This document shows, piece by piece, positions 51,683 through 63,936 of a stretch of 64,000 nucleotides of DNA. How positions within the stretch are numbered: position 1 is the first letter of the stretch; each line of letters opens with the position of its first letter. Under the pieces are notes generated by a model. That model was not told where the DNA came from. It did no database searches and saw nothing but the letters and a program-made list of their open reading frames with translations. A program made the position numbers and the translations under genes. The stretch lies in NCBI GenBank assembly GCA_947846985.1, contig CANTUZ010000001.1, positions 1,178,001 to 1,242,000 of the forward strand, in the 5' to 3' direction. This DNA is from Fratercula arctica (lineage: Eukaryota > Chordata > Aves > Charadriiformes > Alcidae).

Positions 51683-53990
51683 GTGAGCGACCCCCGGGGT
51701 GGGTGGATGGGTGGTTGGGGGGGGGGGGGGGGGCGGCTTTACGGCGGGTGCCATGCGGCCGGGGGTCCCTCATGTGGTGAGGGTTTTGGGGGTGCCATGC
51801 GTTTGGGAGTGCCTGGGAATGCGGGTCCCCTCTGTCTGTCGGGGTCCCCGCTCCCCCGTGTCCCCCTGCTCTGCTCCGCTCGCCCCAAAAGCTCCTCAGC
51901 GTGCCCCTTCCGTGGGGCAAAGTCCTCGGCAGGGGGGTGTCGTGCTGGGAAGGGGGCACCCCAATAAGACCCTGCCCCAAGTCCTCCCCACCCTCTTTGC
52001 GCCCATTTTGGGGAGGGGGGGAAGGCTGCACCCCAGTATGGGGATGGGAAAATGGTTGGTCCATTGTGCTCCTGCGCCTTCAATGCACCCAAATTTGGGG
52101 AAGGGGGGGCGTCCCAGAGGGATTCACCCCAGCCTGAAGTGCTCCCACTCCATCTCGCCATCCATCTGTGCCGGATCCCTGACCCCAGTGCTGGGCAGAA
52201 CCCATGGTTTTGGGTGCGAGAGCCGTGGCCGTGGTGTTTCACCTCCCCCCGCCCTGCTCCCCGGCATGGCCAGGGTCTGGCTGGGGGGCACAGCCCCTCT
52301 GCCCCGCTCCGGTGGGCTCTGGGTGGCTCCGGGTTCAAGGCCGGAGCGAGGCAGGGACTGGGAAATGAAGGGAAGGAAACGCTCTCCGGGAAACAGCTGA
52401 AAGCTGCTGACGGAGGGAAAGGAGCTGAGCCATGGAGAGGGGGGGCCATGGGGTGCACTGACCCCCCCCGGAGAGGCAGGGTGAAGCTTGGGGACATCAG
52501 AGCTGTCACCCGGCACAGGGACAGGATGTGTGGCTTTGGCTCAGGGCAAATGGCCCTTTCTGTGGTGTGGGGGTCCCTGTGGGTGCCAGACCCCCCAGCA
52601 CCCAACTAACCCTGTCTGGGGAGGGTGCTTACAGCTGGGTGGGTGCCCAGCCCTGGCAACAGCCCCCCCCGCCCCCCGAGGGGACTCGGAGGTGGGGGGG
52701 GGGACCTGGAAGGGAGCCACAACCACCCGTCCTGGGGGGGCAAAAGCCACACAGATGCAGGATGGGGCTGGTTTTAACCTGGACTGGTCTGTGGGCTGCT
52801 GGGGTGGCACCGAGGAGGGGGGGGACACGTGTGATGGGGCAGAGCTGCCTCACCAACCGTCCCCATCGTGCGATGCCACAGCAGCACGAGGCAAAGGGAC
52901 ACGACCAGGGATGGGTGACATGTGAGGGATGGGTGGCAGGGGACAAATCCTGCGGGCGTGGGCGAGAAACAGCTCACACACACCCCCCCTGCCCAAAATG
53001 GTCCAGGACCCTCCATCCTGGGTGGTCCCCTGGGTGCTGGCCGCGTTCAGGACCCCCATCCCCAAGCCTGGGGGGGGGTATATAGGGGGTATATAGGACT
53101 TGGGGCTTTATTCCCCCCCCCCCCCCCCGCCCCGTGCTGACTCCCCCCAACTGCCCTGCTGTGGGGTGAGGCTGAAGATGGCTGTGCCTCCTCTCCCTCC
53201 CTCCCAGCCGCCGGCCCCAATGCAATTACCCGCTGCCTGGCCCATGAATCAAACCCTAATTGAGACGCGTTCACAGCCTGGCTGAGCAGGAAGGAGCTGG
53301 GGGGGGGGGGGGGGGGGGGCACACTGTGCCCAGGGCCTGGGGGGGGACCCACGCTGCACTCAGAGGCTGTGGGGGCCATGCTCGGGTGCTGCCCCCCCCC
53401 CCCACCTCCCCCCAGTGCTCCCCATTCGATGCTGGGGGTGCAGGGCTGCTCCTGCCTCAGTTTCCCCGCGCGTGGGGTGGGGGAACACGGCGGGGGGGGG
53501 GGGGCGCCGCGTGGGGACAACGCGCCCGTGGGCGTTTGTCCCGGCGTTTCCTCCGGCGGACACAAACACATCAGCAGGGCAATAAAGGGGAGGAAAGGGC
53601 CGGGGCGCTTCTTTCCATGGCGCGGGGCAGGGCTGGCTTCCTTCCCCCACCCCGCAGGGTCCCGGGGGGCAGAACGGGACCCCCAGACCGGACTGAGTGG
53701 GGGGCACCCCAGTGGTCCCCAGCCCTGGGGGTCCCCACCAGCAAAAGCTCTTCCTGTCCGACTGCTTCGAGGAGCAGGTGCTCGAGGGTGCAGGATGAGC
53801 CCGTGTCGGCATTGCGTGTGCCCGGGCACCTTGGGGCTGTGGGTCCCGTCCCCCTCGTGCCCCACAGCATCGCACTGGGCTCGTGGCCACCTCTAGGGAT
53901 GTGGAAACGGGGCTGGGGTGCAGAAATGGCCTGGCTGCGGTGACACAGCTCTGCACCAGCCAGGGGGGCTGCACAGAGAGCCCAGACACT
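51683..53990. other. Downstream intron, unique GC-rich DNA
   Basis: Intronic to all PDE2A transcripts. Non-repetitive apart from long G or C runs (51718-51732, 53109-53128, 53300-53320, 53394-53405, 53491-53504). 53215-53275 is a less GC-rich patch (CAATGCAATTACCCGCTGCC, TGAATCAAACCCTAATTGAG). No PDE2A exon 3 found. Confidence 0.42.
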
Positions 53991-55100
53991 GGAGTGTGGG
54001 TGCTCCCGGTGCACCCCAAGGAGAGAGGAGCAGGATGTGGGTGCTCCTGGTGCATCCCAGTGATGGAGGAGCGGGATGCAGGTGCTTCTGGTGCATTCCA
54101 GGGATGGAGGAGCCAGTGTGCGGGTGCTTCTGGTGCACCCCAAGGATGGAGGAGCAGGACGTGGGTGCTCCTGGTGCATCCCAGTGATGGAGGAACTGGG
54201 GTGCAGGTGCTGCTGGTGTACCCCAGAGGCAGAGGAGCTGGGGTGCGGGTGCTCCTGGTGCACCCCAGAGTTGGAAGGGCCAGTGTGTGGGTGCTCCTGG
54301 TGCACACCAAGGATGGAGGACCTGGGGTGTGGGTGCTCCTGCTGCATCCTAGAGGTGGAGGAGCAGGATGTGGGTGCTCCTGCTACATCCCGGTGATGGA
54401 GAAGCCGGCTGTGGGTGCTCCTGGTGCACCCCAAGGATGGAGGGACTGGGGTGTGGGTGCTCCCTGTGCATCCCAAGGATGGAGGAACTGGAGTGTGGGT
54501 GCTCCTAGTGCACCCCAAGGACAGAGGAGCAGGATGTGGGTGCTCCTGGTGCCCCCCAGGGACAGAGGAGCCAGGTGCGGGTTCTCCTGGTGCATCCTGG
54601 TGATGGAGGAGCAGGGTGTGGGTGCTCCTGGTGTCCCCCAGGGATGGAGGGGCCAGGTGTGGGTACTCCTGGTGCATCCCGGTGATGGAGGAGCTGGGGT
54701 GCGTGTGCTCCTGGTGCATCCCGGTGATGGAGAAGCAGGATGTGGATGCTGCTGGTGCATCCCAGGGGTGGAGGAGCCAGGTGTGGGTGCTTCCGGTGCA
54801 TCCCAAGGATGGAGGAGTCGAGTGCAGGTGCTCCTGGTGCATCCTGGTGATGGAGGAGCTGGGGTGCAGATGCTCCTGGTGTACCCCAGAGGCAGAGGAG
54901 CTGGGGTGTGTGTGCTCCTGGTGCATCCCAAGGATGGAGGAGCCAGTGTGCGGGTGCTCCCGCTGCATCCCAAGGATGGAGGAACTGGAGTGTGGGTGCT
55001 CCTGGTGCACCCCAGGGATGGAGGAGCAGGATGTGGGTGCTCCTGGTGCATCATGGTGATGGAGGAGCAGGGTGTGGGTGCTCCCGGTGCATCCTGGGCA
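53991..55100. repeat. Minisatellite Q, 41-42 bp unit (GGTGCTCCTGGTGCATCCCA + GTGATGGAGGAGC...)
   Basis: About 26 copies of GTGGGTGCTCCTGGTGCAYCCCAR + GGATGGAGGAGCNGG, 41-42 bp. Larger blocks recur, for example the AGAGGCAGAGGAGCTGGGGT version near 54225 and again near 54890. The near-triplet period gives long low-complexity frames on both strands, which are not genes. Confidence 0.95.
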
Positions 55101-57462
55101 GGGGGGTTGCATGCAGGCACTGGTGCCAGGAGATGCAGCATCGGGTGGGGGGCAGCTGGCGCTGGGGGGGGTTTGGTTTGACCTTTGGTGTTTGCTGGAG
55201 AGGAGGAATTTCTCATGCTGGGTCCGGCATCACAGCGTCGTCCTCCCAGCTGCGATGGGCACCGCCGCTGCCGCCACCCTTGGTGTTTTGGAGCCGAGCT
55301 GAGACATTTTGCAGGGAGGTGGTTGTGGAGACCCCCCCCGACCCTGGCCTGTGGCAGGGGGTGGCTTGGGCACTCGGTGTCTTGCTGTGGGGACAATGGC
55401 ATCCCTGGCAGTGCAGGGGGCAGAGAGGGGTGAATTCAGCGGGGTCTTCTCACTCATCCCATACTGGTGTGGCAGTTGGGGGGTTACTGGGGAGGGCTGA
55501 ACCCAGGTCTCACCTGAGCCCCCCCCGGAGCATCCATAGCCATGGGGAGGCTCGTCCACAAAACTCCAGGGCTGAGGAGCTAAACCAGCTCTGGGGCGAC
55601 CCTCTTGGAGGTGAGTCCATGGATCTGGGGACCGGGCTGGGATCTGGAGCTGCTGGATCTTTGCAGCCGGATCCGGTCGCATCGCTACCTCATGGGAAGG
55701 GAGGATGTGCCCAGAGGAGGGTGTGTGGGGAGGGAGATGGATGTTGGGGGGTTGGGGGGAAAGCAGATGGGGTGCAGGGCTGGTTCCTGAGACTCCCTGT
55801 TCTTGGCGCAGGAGAGGGGATCACTGTTCCCAGCCCGGCTCCGTTGGGATGCTGCCAAACCCAGGAGCAAATCCTCCCCGGCAGCTGCGTGTCAGCCAGA
55901 GCAGGGATTTTCTCCCTAGTTTCTTGGCTCGGGCAGGTCCCCACAAGGCGCATCCCTCTGACACCCACGTCTCTGGTGGGTGCGCGGTGCCTGGCACCTT
56001 TGGGTGCCCTGGGCATGGCTTTGGGACTGGCCATAGACAAGGGGATTGGAGATGGGACCCCCGGCTGGGTGCTGCTGCTGCCCGGATGGGTGCTGATCCA
56101 TTAAACACCAGTTCTCTAAACCTTCCCACATTGGGAACCATTTAACGGGTGGCTTTGGGTTTCCCCTGGCTGTGCCTCAGTTTCCCCATCTGAGTAGTGA
56201 GACCACCCACCATTCCCAGACCCCTGCCCAATGGCTGGGAGCTGGATCCCATCGCCAAACTCTCGTATATATGGAAAATAAAAGAAGTCCCAGTGCCTAC
56301 AGAGTAACCCCCCTCCAGCTCCGAGGGAGGCAGCTCTGCCAGCCCCTGGCTGCCCAGGGCCCTGCTCTGAAGCTCCACCCCAGATTGAATTCCTCCTCAG
56401 CTGCAGATGGCCGGGAATTCAATTTTCCCAGATCCCATCAGAGGCTGATAAACGATCTCCCTAATCACCCTGCAGATCCCATTAGCGCTGTCCGTGCCGG
56501 GAGGGGATGCAGGAACGCTGCATCTCCCCTTCCCATCCCACTGCTCCAAGTCCCCCCTCCCATGGAACATGGCTTTTCCCTGTGTCCCCGAGCCCCTCTC
56601 TGTCCGCATCCCTGGAATGCCACAATGCTCCTGAGCCAGGCCAGCGGAGCCTGGGCACAGCCAATCCGCCAGTAAACATCTAGGAATATCCTAAAAACCC
56701 AGCCAGGAGGTGCTGGTGGCCAGCGGGGACAGGAAGGCAACCATGTGCCAGGGAAAGCCTTCCAGGAACGCTGTGTCCTGGGGACGTGTGTGGTGCCAGC
56801 TCCCCTTCGGCATTGCCTGCAATGACGCTCGGCCCTGTGCCCAGCTCTGCCACCGCTGCCAGTGCTGAAGGGATGGCACCGGCCACCCATCGCAGCTGGG
56901 TGCCAGCACGGCGGCGGCTATAAATGTCTGTCCCTTGGGGTGACAAGTGTCGGGTACCAGGGATGCTCCTAATGATGGAGCAGTTTCCCTGTGGCCGCCT
57001 GGGGAGGATGGAGAGAGCTCAGGGACTGGGGCGTGGGGAGGGCATGCAGTGCCCATGGGACGAGAGGAGGGTTTTAGGGATGTGGGTTTTAGGGTGCCTT
57101 CACCCTCTTTGTGCCTAGGTGGCCTCCGAGCCCTGGCAGGGGCTGGCATCGCCTGCTGGGATGCGGCCAGTGGTCTGAGTGGATGCTTGGCCGTTTCCTA
57201 CCCTGAGTTTGCAGGATGGAAAACCCCAGCCCATCCATGGGATCACCCCCCTGGGTCCGGGCACCCCCCTGGCCCCATGTACCCCACAGCTGGGCCTGTC
57301 CCCCCCGTCCCCACCTGCCCCCATCCTCCGGCACGTTATTTACGGGCACCGCAGCCTTGCGGGGCAGCCGCTCCCTGCTGGGAACAGAAGGGCAGCCAGG
57401 TCAAGTCCCTTCCTGGGGACGCTGGGGTGTCACCGCACTGCCACTGCAGCCCTGAAATGGGC
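55101..57462. other. Downstream intron, unique DNA
   Basis: GC-rich and single-copy. Less GC-rich patches occur at 56095-56150 (CATTAAACACCAGTTCTCTA), 56265-56290 and 56390-56490 (CAATTTTCCCAGATCCCATC, TGATAAACGATCTCCCTAAT). I do not recognise the next PDE2A exon here. Confidence 0.42.
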
Positions 57463-57752
57463 TGGGGCAGGTGACACGGGGCTGAGAGGGGTCCTTGGCC
57501 CCTTTCCTGCCATGGGACATGGGCTAGGGAGATGTGATGTGGGGCTGAGCTGGGTCCTTGTCCCCCTCCCTGCCATGGGACATGGGTGGGGACAAGTGAC
57601 ATGGGGCTGAGAGGGGTCTATGTCCCCTCCTTCCCATGGGACATGGGTTAGGGAGATGTGATGTGGGGCTGAGCACGGTCCCCATCCCCTTCCTGCTATG
57701 GGACATGGATTAGGGACAAGTGACATGGGGCTGAGTGGGGTCCATGTCCCCA
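57463..57752. repeat. Minisatellite S, 62-bp unit, 5 copies
   Basis: A 62-bp unit containing GACATGGGGCTGAGAGGGGT and CTGCCATGGGACATGGG. GCTGAG occurs at 57481, 57544, 57606, 57668 and 57730. Two alternating versions (GGGAGATGTGATGT and GGGACAAGTGACAT) indicate growth by a 124-bp double unit. Confidence 0.92.
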
Positions 57753-58376
57753 GTGTGCGGGCAGCGTTGCAGGCAGCAGCCCCCCTGCCCTGGCTGTGAG
57801 GTGCATGGGGGGGTCCCAGGGGACACAGATGAGGGTCCGGGGGGGCCACGGACAGCGGACCTGGTGGTCCCCAGGGTGCAGGGGACCAGCCACTTCCCTG
57901 CTCCCACTGAAATAACAAGGTCCTTCCCTTCCCGATGGGAGAGACCCCGGCCCTTTCCAGCTCCGCTCTTATCAACAACTAATTAGTGGCAAATCGTTTG
58001 GCCAGCCCGGCCGGGGACTGCCGTTCCAAGAAGGCCGCGATGTTCTTGGGGACGGGAAATCCTTGAGGAGGACGGCCGCGGCCCCGGCTGTTTGTCCTGC
58101 CCGACAAAGGGACATCAACAGGAAGCGACCTTGACTCCAGCCCCGTTCCATCAGCGAGACTGGGATGTGCGTGGTGAGGGGGGGATGGACACAGACCCGG
58201 GGAGCATCCCCCCAGGGTCTCAGGGGATGAGGCAGGTTGGAAAATTTTGCTCGGAAAATTCAAAATCCCGTGCTGGGAGAGTGCGGTGTCCCCGGGGAGC
58301 GTTGGTCCAGCTGGTCCCGGACTGGGCGAATGGTTGGTACTGGCCGTGCAATGGCCCCGTGCACAGCACTCCATGT
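57753..58376. other. Downstream intron, unique DNA
   Basis: Single-copy. 57955-58010 is a less GC-rich patch (TCTTATCAACAACTAATTAG). No exon. Confidence 0.38.
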
Positions 58377-58840
58377 AAATCATGGAATCACGGGATGGTT
58401 TGGGTGGGAAGGGACCTTAAAGCCCACCCAGTGCCACCCCCTGCCCTGGGCAGGGACACCTCCCACCACACCAGCTTGCTCCAAGCCCCGTCCAACCTGG
58501 CCGTGAACCCCTCCAGGGATGGGGCAGCCACAGCTTCTCTGGGCAACCTGCGCCAGGGGCTCACCCCCCTCACAGCCAAGAATTTCTGCCTCAGATCTCA
58601 GCTCAATCTCCCCTCTTGCAGTGGAAAACCCTTCCCCCTCGTCCCATGGCTCCCCTCCCTCATCCAGAGTCCCTCCCCAGCTTTCCTGAAGCCCCTTGAG
58701 GGACTGGAAGGGGCTTGAAGGTCTCTGCGGAGCCTTCTCTTCTCCAGGCTGAACCCCCCCCAACTCTCTCAGCCTGTCCTCACAGCAGAGGGGCTCCAGC
58801 CCTCCCAGCATCTCTGGGGCCTTCTCTGGCCCCACTCCAC
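58377..58840 (-). mobile_element. CR1 LINE, reverse orientation
   Basis: 3' UTR in reverse from AATCATGGAATCACGGGATG to the ORF2 end (GPEKAPEMLGGLEPLCCEDR on the - strand). It is the only CR1 copy in antisense to PDE2A within the transcribed region. Confidence 0.93.
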
Positions 58841-59676
58841 CAAATGGTCCCGTGCAGCCCCTCCTGGGTGCGGCACCCCCCCGGCACCGACCCCTGTTCC
58901 CAGCCGGGTGATGCCGTGCCGGCCGCTGCGATTCCATTGCAGCCTCCTGGGCTGAGACTTGCCAATGGAGCACCAGCACCTGAAATGACTCGTAAAAGTG
59001 CGATTTAAGGAGAAGCGAAGAGCTCACGCTGGGGCTCTTTGTGCCTGCTGGGCGCTGGTTACGGCTCTGGTTACGGCTGTGGTTAAGCGTGGGCAGCGCA
59101 GGGGCGAGAAGGACGCGGTGGAGGGATGCGCTGAGCTCCAGGATCGGTGCCGGGGGGCTCAGCACAACCCCTTCCCAACTCCAGCACCACTCCGAGCCGG
59201 TCCTGCACGCCTGCGACCCTGCACACCCAGGGAAACTGAGGCAGGAGCAGGCATGGAGGCATCCCAGTTTTGGGGGTGGCTGACCCTGCAGGTTGGCATC
59301 CCCCCACCCATGGGCATCCTTATCCCAGCATTGCTGGATGCCAGCGCGACTCTGTGCCAGCCCCTGTTCCTCATCCATCTGCTGCAACAGGAACCCGGGC
59401 AAATGACCGTGGGGAGGCAAGAGATATCCCAGAAGTGTTTCCTTCCCGTTTACGCTCATTATCCCCCTATAAAAGATGAGGTAATTAAGGAGCTACCTCG
59501 GGTTACAGGTTGTTGCTGCCTGATTAGATTAAAGCAATGTAATTTGGGAGTGAAAGCAGTGCTCTAATCCGGGATGGGCAGGCTGGGAGGTGACAGATGA
59601 CTTCCCGGCCGGGGCTGAGCAGAGCTGCTGTCTGTCTGTCCATCCCTCCATCCTCTGCTGCCCCGGACCTTGCCCC
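58841..59676. other. Downstream intron, unique DNA with an AT-richer element
   Basis: 59455-59575 (CTATAAAAGATGAGGTAATT, CTGATTAGATTAAAGCAATG, TAATTTGGGAGTGAAAGCAG) is non-repetitive and clearly less GC-rich than its flanks; it is the best conserved-element candidate in the downstream intron. The rest is GC-rich. Confidence 0.45.
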
Positions 59677-60520
59677 AGGGATGCTGCTGGGGGGACAATC
59701 AGGGATACTGCTGGAGGGGTGTCAAGGATGCTGCTGAGGGGTGTCAGGGATGGAGCTGGAGGGTATCTGGGATGCTGCCCTGGGAGGGTATCAGGGATGC
59801 TGCTGGGGGGGTATCAGGGATGCAGCTGGAGGGGTATCAAGGATGTTGCTGGGGGGGTATCATCCCTCATATCAGGGTGTCAGGGATGCTGCTGGGGGGG
59901 TATCAGGGATGCTGCCCTGGGGGTGTCAGGGATGCTGCCCTGGGGAGGTGTCAGGGATGCTGCTGGGAGCTGTCAGGGATGCAGCTGGAGGGTATCAGGG
60001 ATACTGCCCCGGGAGGGTATCAGGGATGCTGCTGGGGGCATATTGGGGATGATGCTGGGGGGTGTCAGGAATGCTGCTGGGAGGTGTCAGGGATGTGGCT
60101 GGGGGGGGTGTGTGTGTGTGTATTGGGGATGTTTCTGGGGGGAGAATCAGGGATGCTGCCCTGGGGGGTATCAGGGATGCTGCTGGGGGGATATCATCCT
60201 TGATATCAGGGTGTCAGGGATGCTGCTGGGGGGGTATCAGGGATGCTGTTGGGGGGTGTCAGGGATGCTGCTGTGAAGTGTCAGGGATGTGGCTGGGGGG
60301 GTACTGGGGATGCTGCTCTGGGGGTATCAGGGATGCAGCTGCAGGGGTATCAGGGATGTTGCTGGGGGGAGAATCAGGGATGCTGCTGGGGGGTGTCAGG
60401 GATGCTGCTGGGAGGGTATTGGGGATGCTGTCCTGGGGGTATCAGGGATGTGGCTGGGGGTGTCAGGAATGTGGCTGGGGGGTATCGAGGGGGCTGCTGG
60501 GGGCATGGGGGATGCTGCCT
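59677..60520. repeat. Minisatellite R, ~20-21 bp unit (GGGTATCAGGGATGCTGCTGG)
   Basis: About 40 copies of GGGTATCAGGGATGCTGCTGG with GTGTCAGGGATG and GGGGATGCTGCCCTGG versions. A version with CATCCCTCATATCAGGGTGT near 59860 recurs near 60195, indicating block duplication. A short (GT)n lies inside at 60109-60121. Confidence 0.94.
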
Positions 60521-63500
60521 CCATATCCCCACCCTGATGGAGAGGGTTCCCTGGGGAATGGTGGCCGTGGGGCTGGGGGAAGTATCCTGGGGCAATGCAG
60601 GGATGAAGACAGGGTGACAGGGACCTCAGCAGTGTCACTCAGAGCTGGCTGGAGGGGACAGCAAAGCCGTGGGACCTGCTGCCTTCAGGAGAGTTGCTTC
60701 CCAGCTCCGTGCCTCAGTTTCCCCACTTGCAGTGTTTCAGCCTGGCCGTGCTCTCTGCCTGCTCAGGGCTCCTGCCCAGCCCTGCCTGCGTGTTGTCAGT
60801 TCAGCGTTGCTAACACACAGCCAGAGCTTGGCTATATTTAACCACCACGGCCGGAGCACGGGGCCTTGCAGCCGGAGCAGGGGGGTGTGTGTGTGATGGG
60901 AGAGCAGCCCCCCAGGGATGGGAGCAGGGCTGGGGGGCTCGGCATTGCCGGAGGTGAGGGGGAGGCAGGAGAGGAGGATGAATCACAGCTCGGGGATATT
61001 TTTAAACCCGGCCAGATTGCTCGGCAAATGCTTGGGCAGGGCGGTGCGGGCATCGGGGAGGGGGGGTTGCTTACAGCTGCCGGCTGCTGGGGCTCAGCTT
61101 GGGGGTCCTGGGGGGGGGGGGATACGGGGCTTGGCTGCTCCCCCAGGAGCTGGGGGCGCCCATCCTGGGGTGCAGGCGTGGTGTTGGCATCCTGATGTTA
61201 CACCCTGGAAGGGTGGCAAGGGCAGGGATGTCTGTCCCCATGTCCTGGGGGGCACCTTGGGGGCAATCAGTGGGGGCAGAAAGGGGGTCCTGGACCAGCA
61301 TCTTCCTCTACAGAGAGGAGAAAGTGCCCTGGAGAGGAGAAAGTGATGGGGAAAGCCAGAGCTGTGGCTTGGGGAGGGGGATCTGAGTGTCCCTGCCTGC
61401 AGGTTTGGGGACAGGCAGGGAGTCCCTGGGGCTGCCCTGGCCAAGGGAAGGTGACCCGGGCAGCTGGGTGTCCCCATGCTGGGGACACAGGGACAGGCAC
61501 AGGGAGGCCGACTGCCTCCCAGATGGCAGCGAGCGGGCGGCAGGAATACAAATGCGATTTGCTTTTTGCCTGTCAGACGGGGGAGCGGAACGAGATCCAG
61601 AGGCTGGCGGCTGCGGCCAAGCCAGTGCCGGCTAAAAATGCATCCCATGGGACAAACCCAAGGCGGGAGGGAGCCGGGTCCCCAACCCTGACTCTGTGGG
61701 ACCACCATGGGGTGACAACCCCATCCGAGCACTGGGAGATGCTCCTGGGAGAGGCAGTGGGGCTGGTGTGAGAGGGGCTGGGGGGTGGCGAGGGGGTCCT
61801 GGCTGCCCTGGGGGTCTGCCGGCTTCAGGGCTGACATCTCTCACCCCATCTGCTGCCGGACAGGTGATAAATGGGGTGATGGGGGGGGGACTTTTCCCTG
61901 CCCTAGACCCCCCCCGCCTCACTGGATGCCGGGCTCTCAAGCATCCCCATGCCTTTGCACCCCAATCCAACAGCTTGGCAAAGGCATGGGGCAGGGATGG
62001 GGATGGTACCCGTGGGAGGTGGGTACCAGGGGCTGGGGGGGGTGGGGGGGGGTGGGAAAGTGATGCCCGTGGGCACGGAGATCTGCGTACTCAGCATCTG
62101 GGATGCTCTGATTTGATTTGGGTGCCCCAGCTCGGGGGGTGAAGTCGTCCAGACGGAGCGATGTCCGGCTTCATCCCCAAGGCGATCGCTTACGCTGGGG
62201 CTGGGGAGGGGGGGGGGGGTGGCATTAACGCACTAATCCACTTACAAAATTAATTGGGATCATTTCCCTCGCATTCCCAGGTGGATAAAATCCCGCAGGA
62301 GGGGCAGGAGCCGGGCTGGGAGGGTTTGCGGGGAGCTGGACGCCTCCAAGCTCCAAGGGTCGTGGCGGTCAAATAATTTCCTTGGAGTTTTTAGGGCGAA
62401 GACGGGCTGGGAGATGATTCATTTCCTCGAGGTTCCTCGGCCCCGCAGCTGGCAGGGGGTGATGGCCCCGCGGGGAAGGGCTGTTGCCAAAGCCTGGGCT
62501 GATGCCAGCATTCTCCTCCCCCCCCCCCGCCCCCGCCTCAGGGCCAGCACCCATGGGTGCCTCCGCAGCCATGGCAAGGTCCAGCCGGGCTGTGGGTCTG
62601 GTTTCCCTCAGCCCAGCACCCCTGTCCTCAGGCTGGGAGCCAGGCAGGACACCCAGCCCTTGTTGTCCCCCCTTTACAAGGCAGGGTGGGGGCCCTGCAC
62701 CCCAACTCTGCATCGCTCCGGCAGCAGGATGCTCTCCCAGGTGCCGCGTACCGCTGCCTCCCTTCCCATGCCTCAGTTTCCCCTGGGTTAGATCCGAGCC
62801 TGGCGGGCAGCAGGTCCTGGATTTGAGTTCTTTGGGTGCTAACTCCATTTGCCAAGCGCCTGGGTGTCCCCCCCCGAGAGGAACCCCATCTTCCAGGTAC
62901 CCCCAAGGGGGCTGAGCATCCCAGCAGGACCCTCGCTGCCTTGGATCTGGCCTCTACCTGCTCCGGAGGGGGGGATCCCCCTCACACTGGGGGGGCTCTG
63001 GGCGGGGAAGCATCACCCCTGAGCTCCCCCATGGGGGAAAAACCCTCTCCATCCCCAAGCCGTGAGGTGTGAGACCCAGTGAGTGCAGGTGCTGGGGGGG
63101 GGGGAATGCGGGACCCCCTCCCATCCTGTCCCCCCTCCCTCCCCACAGCAGGCGTGAGAGGAGCCTTTCCGGAGAGGAAGCTGGCCAGGATGGGATTTCT
63201 CTATTCCATAAACATCTAGACAGGCTGCTGGGGGCGGGGGGTGTTGTTTGGGGCCGGGGGGGGACAGACCCAGCTGCCGCAGCTGGCGGAGCTGAGCATG
63301 GGGATGGATCTGTCCCAGAAACCCCCTCCCTCCCCAGAAAAAAAAAAAACCAAAACCACACCATTTTTGCTGCAGGTGAATTCCCTCCGCTGGAGAAGAT
63401 GGTTTTCCATCCCAGCGGTGTCTGTCAGAGCCTGGGGGGGGCGGGGGGAGCTATTGGGGGTCCCGGCTCTTCCATGGCTGGGTAGGGGATGCTGCTGCCA

Positions 63501-63936
63501 CTCTCCGGAAGGAAAAAGATGGGAAAAAACTGAGGGGGGGGGGGGAATAAAAAGGTGCAATTTTCCATGGGGATGAGGGCAGGGCCGCCATGAGGTTTGG
63601 CTTTCCGAAGGCTTTTGTGTTTTCCGAAGGTTTTTGTGCCACGCAGGGCCGCGCCGTGCCCTGGCTCATGGCGGGACGAAGACAAATTGCTTACTCTAAT
63701 GAGCTGATTCATTAATCACCCCGGCGGCTCCAGTGGGAAATATTTGAGGCAGATAACGGCTCCGGCATCATGCCGTGTTGGGGGACGCCAGCATGCCAGC
63801 CCTGGTCCTGTGGGGACAGCGTGGCATGTGTCACCCAGTCCGACGCAGAGGCTGGTGTCCCCATCCTCCCAGGGGACACTGGTCCCAGGGTGATGGTCCC
63901 ATGGGGCCATGGATGCTGTCTGAGCACGAGGACCAG
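60521..63936. other. Downstream intron, unique GC-rich DNA
   Basis: Mostly single-copy with G/C homopolymers (61111-61121, 62199-62219, 62519-62528, 63536-63545). AT-richer candidate patches: 60825-60845 (TTGGCTATATTTAACC), 62220-62270 (CATTAACGCACTAATCCACT, AAAATTAATTGGGATC) and 63680-63770 (AATTGCTTACTCTAATGAGC, TGATTCATTAATCACCCC). No PDE2A exon or microRNA hairpin recognised. Confidence 0.4.

Noticed and set aside
53571..55402. Open frames of 300-500 codons on both strands
   Set aside because: Artefact of the 41-42 bp minisatellite Q.
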